A DNA stretch of 64,000 nucleotides from Gammaproteobacteria bacterium. GTDB taxonomy: Bacteria; Pseudomonadota; Gammaproteobacteria; Steroidobacterales; Steroidobacteraceae. The translations under genes were made by a program, and so were the position numbers. The DNA lies in contig VGVG01000001.1 of assembly GCA_016874055.1 (NCBI GenBank), positions 136,816 to 200,815 of the forward strand, written 5' to 3'. Shown here one piece after another: positions 9,598 through 18,519 of the stretch; positions within the stretch are counted from its first letter, which is position 1; each line of letters starts with the position of its first letter. Under the pieces are notes generated by a model. The model made no database searches, had not been told where the DNA came from, and worked only from the letters and a program-made list of their open reading frames with translations.

Positions 9598-12059
9598 GCA
9601 ACCGACCCGATTTGCGTCACCTGCAAAATACTGTGGCGGATTTGCTCGGACAGGACGAACTCCGCATCGGTTGCAATCCGCAGGAAAACCTCGTCGAAGA
9701 GGAGACGTCCCATCTCGTCGCTACGAATGACGTGCCGACGCAGCAGTAGCGAGATAAAGTTGTCGAACATGGAGCGGTCCGAGAACTCCGGTGAATTAAA
9801 TCCGTAGATCATGGTGATACGCTGCGCCGTCATCTGACAAAGCTCTGTCAGCTCGCGCGCCGTAAGCGTCCCCGAACCCTTTTGCATAAGCGTGGCGATG
9901 ACGAGATAATACCGCTCGATCGTTTGTACCGAGGCCTGCGCCAGCAACGACAGCTTCAAAGATTGTGGAGAGCTCGACGCAGGACGCCTCCACGCATCCT
10001 GCTCCTCGAGGCGTTCGAGGATACCGAGCTCGGCGAGTACATCGAGCAGGCACCGCATCACGGCCGGCAACTCCTGCTCCGTCCATTTTAAAAAGAGCTC
10101 TGAGGCCACATACGGATATACGCGCCAAGCCAGGCGCTGAATATCTTCGGTGCGCACCACCGAGTTAGAGATGAAAGCGCACGCAATGAGAGATGGCAGC
10201 GTGAATAGATGCAGCACGTTGTTGCGGTAGTACGTCATGAGCGAAGCCATCTCGTCACTTATACGCACGAGGTCGCCGAGCTTGTGCGACTGCCGTTGCA
10301 GCACTTTCATTGACTCGCCGTAGGCAATGATTGCGGACCCATCGAGATCGGTAACGGTAGTCCGGGAGTCGTAAGGTGCCTTACGAAGCAGCTTCAGATA
10401 GAGGTCGCACTGCCGAACGAGATCGCAAGCTGCCATTGCCTGCCGAGGCATCGCAAGTAATGTCACAGCAAGCAGATTTATCGGTGTGACGGCGGCAGCG
10501 GAGTTGATATTACGCATGATCCGTAGCGCAAGATCGTCCACCACGGCAGATACCCAAGGAGCCCGACCCTCTTCGTCGAGCTCAGTGCGACGCCAGTCAC
10601 CCACCTGCTGCTGCAAAACGTCATCGAGCAGGATCGGTTCTCCCACGTTCACATACACGCGACCGAACTTCTCGCGCAACACCCTTACTACCCGAATGAG
10701 ATCGGCGATACTCTCCTTATGCTTGATCTGACCAAACAGTTCGCTGACGTAGGTCCCGGCCTCGACGATTCGTTCGTAACCGAAGTAAACCGGCAGAAAC
10801 ACCACCGGCTTGCGCGGATCGCGTAGGTGGCTACGCACGGTCATCGAGAGCATTCCGGTCCTCGGCTGCAGCAGACGCCCAGTGCGCGACCGGCCACCCT
10901 CTACAAAATATTCGATCGAATGTCCTCGACCCATGATAGAGGCGAGATACTTCATGAAGACCGCCGTGTAGAGCGTATTACCACCAAAACTGCGCCGAAC
11001 GAAAAACGCCCCACCCTTACGCAGCAGACGGCCAATCAAAGGAATGTTGAGGTTGATGCCAGCGGCGATATGCGGCACCGCAAAGCCCTGCTTGTAGATC
11101 ACATAAGACAACAACAGGTAGTCCATGTGGCTGCGATGACACGGGACGAAAACGACTTCTCGCTCTTGCGCCGCCTCGCGCAAGGTTTCGGCATGGCTGA
11201 ACGTCACGCCATCGTACAGCCGGTTCCAAAGGCGGCCAAGAAAGCCCTCCATGAACGTGACGAACACGTGTGAATAGTTAGCGGAGATTTCCTCGAGATA
11301 GCCCTTAGCGACCATAAGTGCGTGACGCTTTGGCAAATTTTTCCCGCGTATTTCGGCAGCCATGGCTGCGCGTACGGCGCGGGCATAAAGCACTCTGTGC
11401 AAAATGGTCCGTCGATGAGAAAGATCGGGTCCGATGCGTGTGGCTCGTTGTCTGCGAAACGCGGCACGCTGCGCCCGTACGATTCGGGCGGCCTGTGCCG
11501 AAGCAGTGCTGCCTGCAACGAGCAGCCCGCGCAGGCTTTGTGGCTCGCCGATCTCAATCATGGTGAATCGGCCGTTGATCAGTACCTGCATGAGCTTACG
11601 GAACCCGCTCGCGAGTACCCAGTTTTCGGCAAAGAGAAGGCGCCACCAGGAGCCCTCCTTCTGAGGCGCACGTCCCCAATACACGGCAATCGGTACCAGC
11701 CGGACATCGAGCGTCGGATCACGCTCGAGCGCCTCGATAAGTCGAATAAGCTCTGCGGGCGGTCGTCGGTCGATGCGCGGGTCGAAAATTCCACGCGTGC
11801 GTAGAAGCGAAATTGCTGCGTGAACCACACTTCCGTTTCTGCCGACAATCCGCCCCGAGGGTCTCGGAAAGCCATGACGAATACAAAGATTCGCGAGCGT
11901 AACAAGATCTACGGCACTACCGCGTTCAAGCACGTAGCATACGGGCGAGGCCTGAACCGCACCGATACTAGCTATCGCCGATTCAGGTCGAGCTTCAGGG
12001 CGCACCCATAAGTCAAGAGTCCGCCGCATCACGGCACTGAGAGCGCGCACCTCAGGCAT
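9588..12059 (-). CDS. plsB: Glycerol-3-phosphate 1-O-acyltransferase
   Basis: PlsB is a membrane-associated enzyme that transfers an acyl chain to position 1 of glycerol 3-phosphate, the first step of phospholipid synthesis. The product is about 823 residues from ATG 12059 (MPEVRALSA), close to E. coli PlsB. The catalytic HX4D block VPCHRSHMDYLLLSY lies near residue 310, with GGAFFVRRSFGGN and YFVEGGRSRTGRL (substrate binding) and VFLPVYFGYERI following. A longer frame to 12167 adds sequence overlapping the upstream hydrolase gene and is unlikely. The ATG overlaps the hydrolase stop by eight bases. Confidence 0.96.
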   Translation of the reverse strand: MPEVRALSAVMRRTLDLWVRPEARPESAIASIGAVQASPVCYVLERGSAVDLVTLANLCIRHGFPRPSGRIVGRNGSVVHAAISLLRTRGIFDPRIDRRPPAELIRLIEALERDPTLDVRLVPIAVYWGRAPQKEGSWWRLLFAENWVLASGFRKLMQVLINGRFTMIEIGEPQSLRGLLVAGSTASAQAARIVRAQRAAFRRQRATRIGPDLSHRRTILHRVLYARAVRAAMAAEIRGKNLPKRHALMVAKGYLEEISANYSHVFVTFMEGFLGRLWNRLYDGVTFSHAETLREAAQEREVVFVPCHRSHMDYLLLSYVIYKQGFAVPHIAAGINLNIPLIGRLLRKGGAFFVRRSFGGNTLYTAVFMKYLASIMGRGHSIEYFVEGGRSRTGRLLQPRTGMLSMTVRSHLRDPRKPVVFLPVYFGYERIVEAGTYVSELFGQIKHKESIADLIRVVRVLREKFGRVYVNVGEPILLDDVLQQQVGDWRRTELDEEGRAPWVSAVVDDLALRIMRNINSAAAVTPINLLAVTLLAMPRQAMAACDLVRQCDLYLKLLRKAPYDSRTTVTDLDGSAIIAYGESMKVLQRQSHKLGDLVRISDEMASLMTYYRNNVLHLFTLPSLIACAFISNSVVRTEDIQRLAWRVYPYVASELFLKWTEQELPAVMRCLLDVLAELGILERLEEQDAWRRPASSSPQSLKLSLLAQASVQTIERYYLVIATLMQKGSGTLTARELTELCQMTAQRITMIYGFNSPEFSDRSMFDNFISLLLRRHVIRSDEMGRLLFDEVFLRIATDAEFVLSEQIRHSILQVTQIGSVAQS

Positions 12060-12555
12060 GGAGCTCTCCGAGAAAATCCCGAAGCCAACCGACGATGCGG
12101 GGCAACGAGGCATGCAGACGATGGTCGTCGTCGACCAAATGGACGAGCGCACGCTGCGACTCCGCATAGGCGAGTCCCTTGGCGACAGGAACGATATCGT
12201 CGTGCCAGCCGTGAACGACGACAGTTGGACAGGGCTGCGGAGATGGCGTCGGCGGTAGCCCCGGGAGGTCGAAGGCCGGCGCCATCAAAAAAAGACCGGA
12301 GGCCTGCACGGGTCTCGAGGCGGCTGTGGCGAGATATCCGCCGAGACTCGAGCCGACAAGCACTGGATGCGGAGGCAGGTCGCAGCAGGCGTCGAGCAAT
12401 TTGGACAGACGCCCCTCGACGGACTCGATTCCTCGGTAATCTACCGACTCGACTCGCCAGCCGGTCGCTCGCGCGACCTCTGCTAAAGCAAGAATTTTGG
12501 TTCCCCAAGGCTCAGAGTCTTTGCCATGGGAAAAAACGACTGTTTTGGCCCCCAC
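12052..12555 (-). CDS. Small alpha/beta hydrolase, YqiA-like esterase
   Basis: This 167-residue single-domain alpha/beta hydrolase shows an oxyanion region TVVFSHGKDS, the nucleophile elbow LVGSSLGGYLAT (Ser in GSSLGG), the acid HGWHDDIVP, and the histidine in DDDHRLH, i.e. a complete Ser-Asp-His triad. Size and lack of a lid domain fit the YqiA/UPF0227-type esterases. It starts with GTG and overlaps the start of plsB, so it may be coexpressed with phospholipid synthesis. The substrate is unknown. Confidence 0.85.
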   Translation of the reverse strand: MGAKTVVFSHGKDSEPWGTKILALAEVARATGWRVESVDYRGIESVEGRLSKLLDACCDLPPHPVLVGSSLGGYLATAASRPVQASGLFLMAPAFDLPGLPPTPSPQPCPTVVVHGWHDDIVPVAKGLAYAESQRALVHLVDDDHRLHASLPRIVGWLRDFLGELHA

Positions 12556-12621
12556 TTCTACAAGTGTACCCGCATCGTCGGAAGGGCGCGGTCAGACCCG
12601 CCGGACGCCGCTTAAGGCTTC

Positions 12622-13761
12622 TTACTTAATTAAGGGCCCCCCGCTCACCCCATCCCAGGTCGCGCCGATCGGCACGGCATTACGAACTCGGGTCGCGCTG
12701 GCGATGACCCTTTCGTAGCTTCCATCGGGCTGCGAAACCACCACCGGCAGGCCGCGTGGCGCACGGCTGACTCGAGAGACGGAACCCCAGTCGATGCTCA
12801 CACCCCTTCTCTTAAGATCAGTTTGAATCTTTAAGCCGACGCTGCGTGATGTCAAACGCTGCTGAGCTTTTTTCCAATCGCGAGGATCATCTTCGAGTAC
12901 TTCGAAAGCCTGCATATGCAACTGGCCGTCGTGCCAGCCGAAAACGAAGGGCTGATTGACCACGGTCACTTTCACTTGGGGCCGAACGAGCTCGTAAAGA
13001 AGCTCCACATCCTCGGGAAAGAGACGAATGCAACCGTGGCTGGAACGCAAACCGACACCTGCAGGCTTGTTGGTGCCGTGGATGAGGTAGCTCGGCCACC
13101 CGAGATAAAGGGCTCGCGTTCCGAGCGGATTATCGGGACCCGGCGGGACGACAGCCGGGAGAATCTCTCCGTCTCTTGCATGCTCGGCTCGCACTCCAGA
13201 ACCTGGGCGCCACGCCGGATTTCGGGCCTTCCGTGTCACGGTGGTCGAGCCCACCGGCGTCGCCCAACCGACACGGCCGATGCCAATAGGAAATGTATAG
13301 ACGACCTGCGACTCATCCCGTCCTGCCCGCGGATAATAATAGAGCCGCATGGCGGCGAGATTGATGACAATCCCCTCGCGGGGCGCGTTCGGCAGCAAAT
13401 GCTGCGTGGGCAGAACAATTTGCCGACCTTCTCCCGGTAGCCACGGGTCGACTCCTGGGTTGGCTCTCACGAGCTCCTCGTAGCCCACATTAAAGCGGCG
13501 TCCGAGATCAACGAAGGTATCCTCACTCATGGCTCGAGTGACCCGAAGCTCGCCGATCATGTCCAAGTAAACATCGGCGAGCTCGAAGCGATGGGTGCTC
13601 AAAGAGTACGGTTCGTTTATCCCCGCGATGGGCGGAACGACGATGGGCACGGCGGTCTCAGGTTGTGACACCGTGCCGCAAGAACTGAGCAGACCCACCG
13701 TACCAAGAGCCACCACGCCTCCGAAAAAGAGCTCAAGTGTCCTCATGGGCGAAAAGATCAC
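12622..13761 (-). CDS. L,D-transpeptidase lipoprotein (YkuD domain, LysM-like)
   Basis: L,D-transpeptidases form 3-3 cross-links in peptidoglycan or attach Braun-type lipoproteins. The N-terminus is a lipoprotein signal ending GLLSSC. A LysM-like region follows (FVDLGRRFNVGYEELVRANPGVDPWLPGEG), then the YkuD domain with IGIGRVGWATPVG, YLIHGTNKPAGVGLRSSHGC and IRLFPEDV; the Cys in SHGC is the catalytic nucleophile. It resembles ErfK/YbiS-type enzymes. A GTG at 13761 overlaps the upstream stop (GTGA); an ATG at 13746 is an equally plausible start and leaves the signal peptide unchanged. Confidence 0.92.
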   Translation of the reverse strand: MIFSPMRTLELFFGGVVALGTVGLLSSCGTVSQPETAVPIVVPPIAGINEPYSLSTHRFELADVYLDMIGELRVTRAMSEDTFVDLGRRFNVGYEELVRANPGVDPWLPGEGRQIVLPTQHLLPNAPREGIVINLAAMRLYYYPRAGRDESQVVYTFPIGIGRVGWATPVGSTTVTRKARNPAWRPGSGVRAEHARDGEILPAVVPPGPDNPLGTRALYLGWPSYLIHGTNKPAGVGLRSSHGCIRLFPEDVELLYELVRPQVKVTVVNQPFVFGWHDGQLHMQAFEVLEDDPRDWKKAQQRLTSRSVGLKIQTDLKRRGVSIDWGSVSRVSRAPRGLPVVVSQPDGSYERVIASATRVRNAVPIGATWDGVSGGPLIK

Positions 13762-14258
13762 AGTAGGACCGGCCGATTCGGCTGCTCATTGCGATCTCCA
13801 CTCTCGTTCGGGAAATGGCTCGCGAGCAAGTCACCCACGGCTTCGATGCCAGCGACTGCACCCTCGGGAAATCGGCCTGCGCGAAAATACTGCTCCATCG
13901 CACGACAGACCTTTTCCCACTCGTCGGCAGAGACGCACGAGGCAATCCCGCGATCCGCGATGATCTCAACGTCGTGCTCGGCCATCAGGAGGTAGATGAG
14001 TACTCCGTTATTGCGTTCGGTATCCCAGATACCGAGTCGACCGAACAGCTCGACGGCTCGCTGGCGCGGGGTTCGTCCGGCCCAAAGATCGCCGAAATCG
14101 AGGGCGGTCTCGATCACGAAACGGATCTCTCCGGCGTGTCGAGCCTCGACCGTCGTGATCGCCTTTTCGATGGAGCGCAGCGCGTGCGCGGGAAATCGTC
14201 GGCGAGTGCCAAGCGGTGTGGCGAGTAAATTTTTTGACCAGCGATCGAAGGTGCTCAT
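13758..14258 (-). CDS. TPM-domain protein, short soluble form
   Basis: This protein of about 166 residues starts at ATG 14258 (MSTFDRWSKNLL) and consists of one TPM (YgcG-type) domain: IEKAITTVEARHAGEIRFVIETAL, RAVELFGRLGIWDTERNNGVLIYLLMAEHDVEIIADRGI. It lacks the signal peptide and the Gly-rich tail of its neighbour. The gene sits directly after the longer TPM gene and lemA on the same strand, a recurrent lemA-TPM-TPM arrangement. A longer open frame to 14465 reads through the antisense of the neighbour's Gly repeats and is not real coding. The biochemical role is unknown. Confidence 0.88.
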   Translation of the reverse strand: MSTFDRWSKNLLATPLGTRRRFPAHALRSIEKAITTVEARHAGEIRFVIETALDFGDLWAGRTPRQRAVELFGRLGIWDTERNNGVLIYLLMAEHDVEIIADRGIASCVSADEWEKVCRAMEQYFRAGRFPEGAVAGIEAVGDLLASHFPNESGDRNEQPNRPVLL

Positions 14259-14274
14259 GATTTGAAGCGCTCTT

Positions 14275-15162
14275 TCACCAGCGACCCGAGGCGCCGCCGC
14301 CCCCGAAACCACCGCCCATGCCGCCGAAACCACCACCACCGAAACCGCCACCGCCGCCAAAACCGCCGCCACCAAAGCCACCATCCCAACGTCCACGGCG
14401 TCCGTGGCTTGCGAATCGACCCGTGGGTACGCCTCCGGCGAGTGCCACCACGAAACCGACGACACCGGCGAGCACCGCCATGCCGAGCGCTCCGGTCAGT
14501 AACAAGCCGAGCCCACCCAGCACGCCGCCTGTGGTGAATGCCCCAATAATGCGGCCCAGGAGTTTTCTGAGAGTGGCCGAGAGAATGATGGCCATCACGA
14601 ACACGATGACAATGATTTCCTCGAAACCGCCCCCTTCGCTGCCTTGCCACTGTTGCTCGGGCTCCAGCAAAGGCTCGCCATCGACGACCGAGATCAAGCG
14701 ATCGACTCCCGCATCAATCCCTGCGGCGTAGTTGCCCGCCCGAAACAACGGCGTGATGGTTTCTTGAATGATGCGGTTCGAGGTGAGATCGGTCAGGACG
14801 CCCTCGAGACCCCGACCGACCTCGATGCGTAGCCGTCCGTCCCCGACCGCGACGATGAGCAGCGCACCATCGTCCACACCCTTGCGACCGAGCTTCCAGA
14901 CGTCGACGACGCGGATGGAATACTGCTCGATCTCTTCGGGGGAGGTGCTCGCCACCGTGAGCACCGCGATCTGCGCTCCCTTCCGAGCCTCGAAGGCTGC
15001 GAGCTTTTCTTCGAGCGCCGCTTCCTCGGTGGGAGAGAGGATGTTGGCGGCATCCGTCACCCGGCGCTCGAGCGACGGAATGGGCTGCAAGCCCTGCTGT
15101 GCCGCGGCGACCCAAGAGGTCGCCCCGACGAGCAGGCCGAGAAGGAGGGTCGCGCGATGCAC
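14275..15162 (-). CDS. Secreted/membrane TPM-domain protein, YgcG type with Gly-rich tail
   Basis: This 295-residue protein has a cleavable signal peptide (LLLGLLVGATSWVAAAQ), then a TPM domain with VTDAANILSPTEEAALEEKL, KGAQIAVLTV, DGRLRIEVGRGLEGVLTD and FRAGNYAAGIDAGVDRLI. A pair of hydrophobic segments (FEEIIVIVFVMAIILSATL and GLGLLLTGALGMAVLAGVV) follows, then a strongly Gly/Phe-rich C-terminus of repeated GGGFGG units. It belongs to the YgcG family, placed at the membrane with the TPM domain on the outer side. It is probably cotranscribed with lemA upstream and the short TPM gene downstream. Confidence 0.9.
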   Translation of the reverse strand: MHRATLLLGLLVGATSWVAAAQQGLQPIPSLERRVTDAANILSPTEEAALEEKLAAFEARKGAQIAVLTVASTSPEEIEQYSIRVVDVWKLGRKGVDDGALLIVAVGDGRLRIEVGRGLEGVLTDLTSNRIIQETITPLFRAGNYAAGIDAGVDRLISVVDGEPLLEPEQQWQGSEGGGFEEIIVIVFVMAIILSATLRKLLGRIIGAFTTGGVLGGLGLLLTGALGMAVLAGVVGFVVALAGGVPTGRFASHGRRGRWDGGFGGGGFGGGGGFGGGGFGGMGGGFGGGGASGRW

Positions 15163-15173
15163 GCCGAAAAACG

Positions 15174-15773
15174 TCAGGGTGCCGGGTTACCGAAATCGAC
15201 GGTAGGCGCCGACGAAATAGCTATTTCGTTTTCGACGGTGAAGTTGGACTTCACCTCGTAACCAAAGACCATCGCCGTGAGATTCGACGGGAACTTGCGA
15301 ATGGTTCCGTTGTAATCCTGAACCGCTGCGATGTAGCGGTTGCGCGCGACGGCGATACGGTTTTCGGTACCCTCCAGCTGCGCCTGCAGGTCACGAAAAT
15401 TTTGATCCGACTTCAGCTGCGGATAGTTTTCGGTGACCATGAGCAGACTCTTGAGCGCCTGCGTCAGCTCGCCCTGTGCTGCCTGATACTTCTGCAGCGC
15501 CGCCGGATCGTTGACGAGCTCCGGAGTCACTTGGATAGACGTCGCACGAGCACGCGCGTCGGTCACGCCGACCAGAACTTTCTCCTCCTGAGCGGCGAAG
15601 CCCTTCACGGTATTGACGAGGTTCGGGATGAGATCGGCACGACGCTGATACTGGTTGACCACCTCGGACCACGACGCCTTGATGGCCTCGTCTTGGGTCT
15701 GGATGGTGTTGTAGCCACAACCCGACAGGCTGAGCGTTGCCACCAGCATGAGTACGGCAAAAATCTTTTTCAT
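15174..15773 (-). CDS. lemA: LemA family lipoprotein
   Basis: LemA proteins are membrane-anchored helical-bundle proteins of poorly known function. The 199-residue product has a lipoprotein signal (MLVATLSLSGC), then the LemA core: YNTIQTQDEAIKASWSEVVN, QYQRRADLIPNLVNTVKGFA, and the ENYPQLKSDQNFRDLQAQLE signature, ending FTVENEIAISSAPTVDFG. The ATG is preceded by a good ribosome site (GAGGAG on the minus strand). It is first in a lemA-TPM-TPM operon, with the damaged M13 peptidase directly upstream on the same strand. Confidence 0.95.
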   Translation of the reverse strand: MKKIFAVLMLVATLSLSGCGYNTIQTQDEAIKASWSEVVNQYQRRADLIPNLVNTVKGFAAQEEKVLVGVTDARARATSIQVTPELVNDPAALQKYQAAQGELTQALKSLLMVTENYPQLKSDQNFRDLQAQLEGTENRIAVARNRYIAAVQDYNGTIRKFPSNLTAMVFGYEVKSNFTVENEIAISSAPTVDFGNPAP

Positions 15774-15815
15774 GAAGGCTCCTCAAACTGGGGCGTCACC
15801 GCGACGCCCTTCAGA

Positions 15816-17906
15816 TCACGAAATTTTTACACGCTCATTCGGCTCGCGGTACAGCCGATCGCCCAGTTTAACACCAAAGACTTCATAAAATTCCGTGATA
15901 TTACTGATTCCGTGATATTACTGACGACGCCATTGCATCGATACTCGCTCGGGCTGTGCGAGTCGGTCACCAGACGCATACGCAGTTCATCGTCGCGATA
16001 CTTGCGGCGCCAGATCTGCGCCCAGCCAAGAAAGAAACGCTGCGGGCCGGTGAAGCCGTCGATCACCGGCGCTGGTTTACCGTTGAGCGAGAGCTTGTAG
16101 GCACGGTACGCCACGGCGAGACCTGAGAGGTCACCGATGTTCTCGCCAAGCGTGAGATCGCCGTTGATCGATCGTCGATCGGTTTGAACGCGCTGTATTG
16201 CGCCGACAGACGCCCCGCCCGCTCGCGGAAGCGAGCGTTGTCGTCGAAGGTCCACCAGTCGCGCAGGTTGCCCTCGCCGTCGTAACGACGACCCGAATCA
16301 TCGAAGCCGTGACTGATCTCATGGTCGATCACGCCGCCGATGCCGCCGTAGTTGACCGCATCGTCGACGTTCGGGTCAAAGAATGGCGGTCGCAGGATAG
16401 CTGCCGGGAAGACGATCTCGTTCATCGGCGGGCTGTAGTACGCGTTGACGGTCTGCGGCGTCATACCCCACTCGGTACGATCGACGGGCTTGCCGAGTCG
16501 GTCCATCTGGCGCAGGAATTCAAATTCATTGACCCGCCTCAGATTGCCGAGCAGATCGTCCGGAAGAACCTCAAGCTTGCCGTAGTCGCGCCACTTGTCC
16601 GGATAGCCGACCTTGACCGAGAACGCCGCGAGCTTACGCTTGGCCTCTTCCTTAGGTTTGCGGACCCATCCACTCGAGAGAGTCGATCGATTGCTCGAAT
16701 GCGATGCGCAGATTGGCGACGAGTTCGCGAATACGAATACGGGCCTCCAGCGGGAACGTACGCTCGACGTAAACTCGGCCGGCGATCTCACCGATCGAAC
16801 GATCGATGAGCGTCAAACCGCGGCGCCAACGGGGCTGCTGCGCTTGAACACCACGTAGAGCGCGCTCACGAAAGTCGAAACGTGCCGTGTCATACGCTGC
16901 AGGCAGGAAAGAAGCATTGGCATCGAGCACGCGGAATCGAAAGTATTCGCGCCAAGTGGTCACGGGAGTCGAGCGAACGAGCTCGCCTAGCTGCTTCACA
17001 TAGCTCGGCTGGCGAATATCGAACTCGGTGATCGCCGACGCTTCGGGGCCCAAACCCTCTACGAAGGCCTTCCATCCAAAAGCCGACATGGCGGTGGTCG
17101 CATCGGCGATCGCCGTCCGGTTGTAGGTCTTAACGGGATCGCGATTCTCCACGCGCGTCCAATGCAAACGGGCGATCGAGGTCTCGAGCGCCACGATTCG
17201 CGCAGCCGCTGCCGCAGCCTCTGCCGACCCCGAGAGCGAGAGCAGCTTTTCGGCATACGCAGAGAGATCCGCACGCGCCTTCACGTTGCGTGCGTCGTCG
17301 GTAAGGTAGTACTCACGATCCGGCATCGAGAGACCGCTCTGCGACAAGCCAGCAAGGTAACGGCTGGACTGCCGGCGATCCTGCCCGATGTACGCGCCGA
17401 TCGGCGCACCGATACCGAGGCGCTGCGCGCGACCAAAATAATCAAAGACGTCTTCGGCCGTGTTGAGCGTACCGATACGCGCGAGTTCCGATTCGAGCGG
17501 TGCGATCCCACGCGTCTCGATGGCAGTCGTGTCTACGAAAGCGGTGTAGAAGTCGCCGAGCTTTTGAGCATCGGATCCGGGAGCGCGCTTCGGGTCCGCC
17601 GCAGCGGTTTCGACGAGCTCTCGCAGCGTCGCGAGCGCATCATCCTCAAGTTTGCTGAACGTGCCGTAGTTGGAGCGGTCTGCCGGAATCTCCGTGCGCG
17701 CAAGCTAGGTGCCGCCCGCGAAGCGATACAAATCGTCTTGCGGACGAATGCTGCGATCGAAGCCTTCCAGATCTAGCCCTGAGCGTAACGCGCTCACACC
17801 CGCGGGAGTTGGGACGGTCGCCGCAGAATCGGCGGCTCGCGCATCGGCAGCGAGGGTGGCTCCTGCAGCAACGATCAACGAAAAAAATCCGACGTCGGAT
17901 GTTCAT
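15816..17906 (-). pseudogene. M13 family (neprilysin/PepO-like) metallopeptidase, heavily damaged
   Basis: Stitching three frames gives a full secreted M13 peptidase. It has a signal peptide starting MNIRRRIF, the N-terminal domain, the zinc motif VIDHEISHGFDD, and the C-terminal LGENIGDLSGLAVAY and FFLGWAQIWRRKY blocks. At least five lesions interrupt it. They are an extra base in the T-run after MNIRRRI (near 17880), a TAG at 17705-17707 where relatives have Trp (FAGGT-stop-LARTEIP), an extra T near 16657 after WMGPQT, an indel in a CGAT-rich patch near 16170-16180, and a perfect 17-bp tandem duplication at 15890-15923. No single frame could give active enzyme, so this is a genuine pseudogene. 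Confidence 0.93.
15890..15923. repeat. Perfect 17-bp tandem duplication
   Basis: The 17-base unit ATTCCGTGATATTACTG occurs twice in direct succession (15890-15906 and 15907-15923). It lies in the 3' part of the M13 pseudogene. Seventeen is not a multiple of three, so the second copy shifts the frame; removing one copy restores an FYEVFG-like ending and REPNERVKIS before a TGA at 15816-15818. Confidence 0.95.
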
Positions 17907-18002
17907 GCTCGAATTCCTGAAGCGAGTGGACCCTGGGAGGCTGGCAAGATTACCGCGTCCCGCCTCGCAGCGGGGACGACACCCCATTATCCTTGGCGCG
18001 CC

Positions 18003-18500
18003 ATGTCGCGCTATCGACCCCCGACGACCCCGGGCTCTAAATTCATCACCCAGGACGGTCATGCCCGCCTAACCGCCGAGCTCGACCAGCTTTGGCGGAT
18101 CGAGCGACCGCAAGTGACGCAAGCGGTCAGCGAAGCCGCTGCGCAAGGCGATCGCTCGGAAAACGCTGAATACACTTACGGCAAGCGACGGTTGCGTGAA
18201 ATCGACCGACGCGTCAGGTTCTTGAGAAAACGCCTCTACGGCATGGTGGTCGTCGGACGACCGCCAGACGATCCGAAGCGGGTGTTCTTTGGCGCTTGGG
18301 TCACGCTCGAGGACGACGCCGGAGAACTCGTTCGTCACCGTATCGTCGGTCCTGACGAGTTCGACCTCGCGCCGGGCTACATCAGCATGGATGCACCGCT
18401 CGCTCGAGCACTACTCGGCAAGCGACTCGACGACGAGGTGACGGTGAACACTCCGGCAGGAGAGCGGACTTGGCTCATCACCGAAATCCGCCACACCTGA
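18003..18500 (+). CDS. greB: Transcript cleavage factor GreB
   Basis: GreB binds the secondary channel of RNA polymerase and stimulates cleavage of backtracked RNA. The protein is 165 residues from ATG 18003 (MSRYRPPTTPGSKFITQDG). The coiled-coil tip carries the acidic pair in GDRSENAEYTYGKRRLREID, and the C-terminal FKBP-like domain has VVGRP, VTLEDDAGE and ALLGKRLDDEVTVNTPAGE. EYTYGKRRLREIDRR is characteristic of GreB rather than GreA. The frame is open further upstream but that part is antisense to the M13 signal region. It lies divergent from the M13 pseudogene with about 96 bases between. Confidence 0.95.
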   Translation: MSRYRPPTTPGSKFITQDGHARLTAELDQLWRIERPQVTQAVSEAAAQGDRSENAEYTYGKRRLREIDRRVRFLRKRLYGMVVVGRPPDDPKRVFFGAWVTLEDDAGELVRHRIVGPDEFDLAPGYISMDAPLARALLGKRLDDEVTVNTPAGERTWLITEIRHT

Positions 18501-18519
18501 CGAGCGAGTTCCGAGCGCC

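Noticed and set aside
14262-14731. Long plus-strand frames rich in Pro/Arg opposite the TPM gene
   Set aside because: They are the antisense of the Gly-rich repeats of the YgcG-like protein; composition mirrors the repeat and no family or ribosome site is seen.
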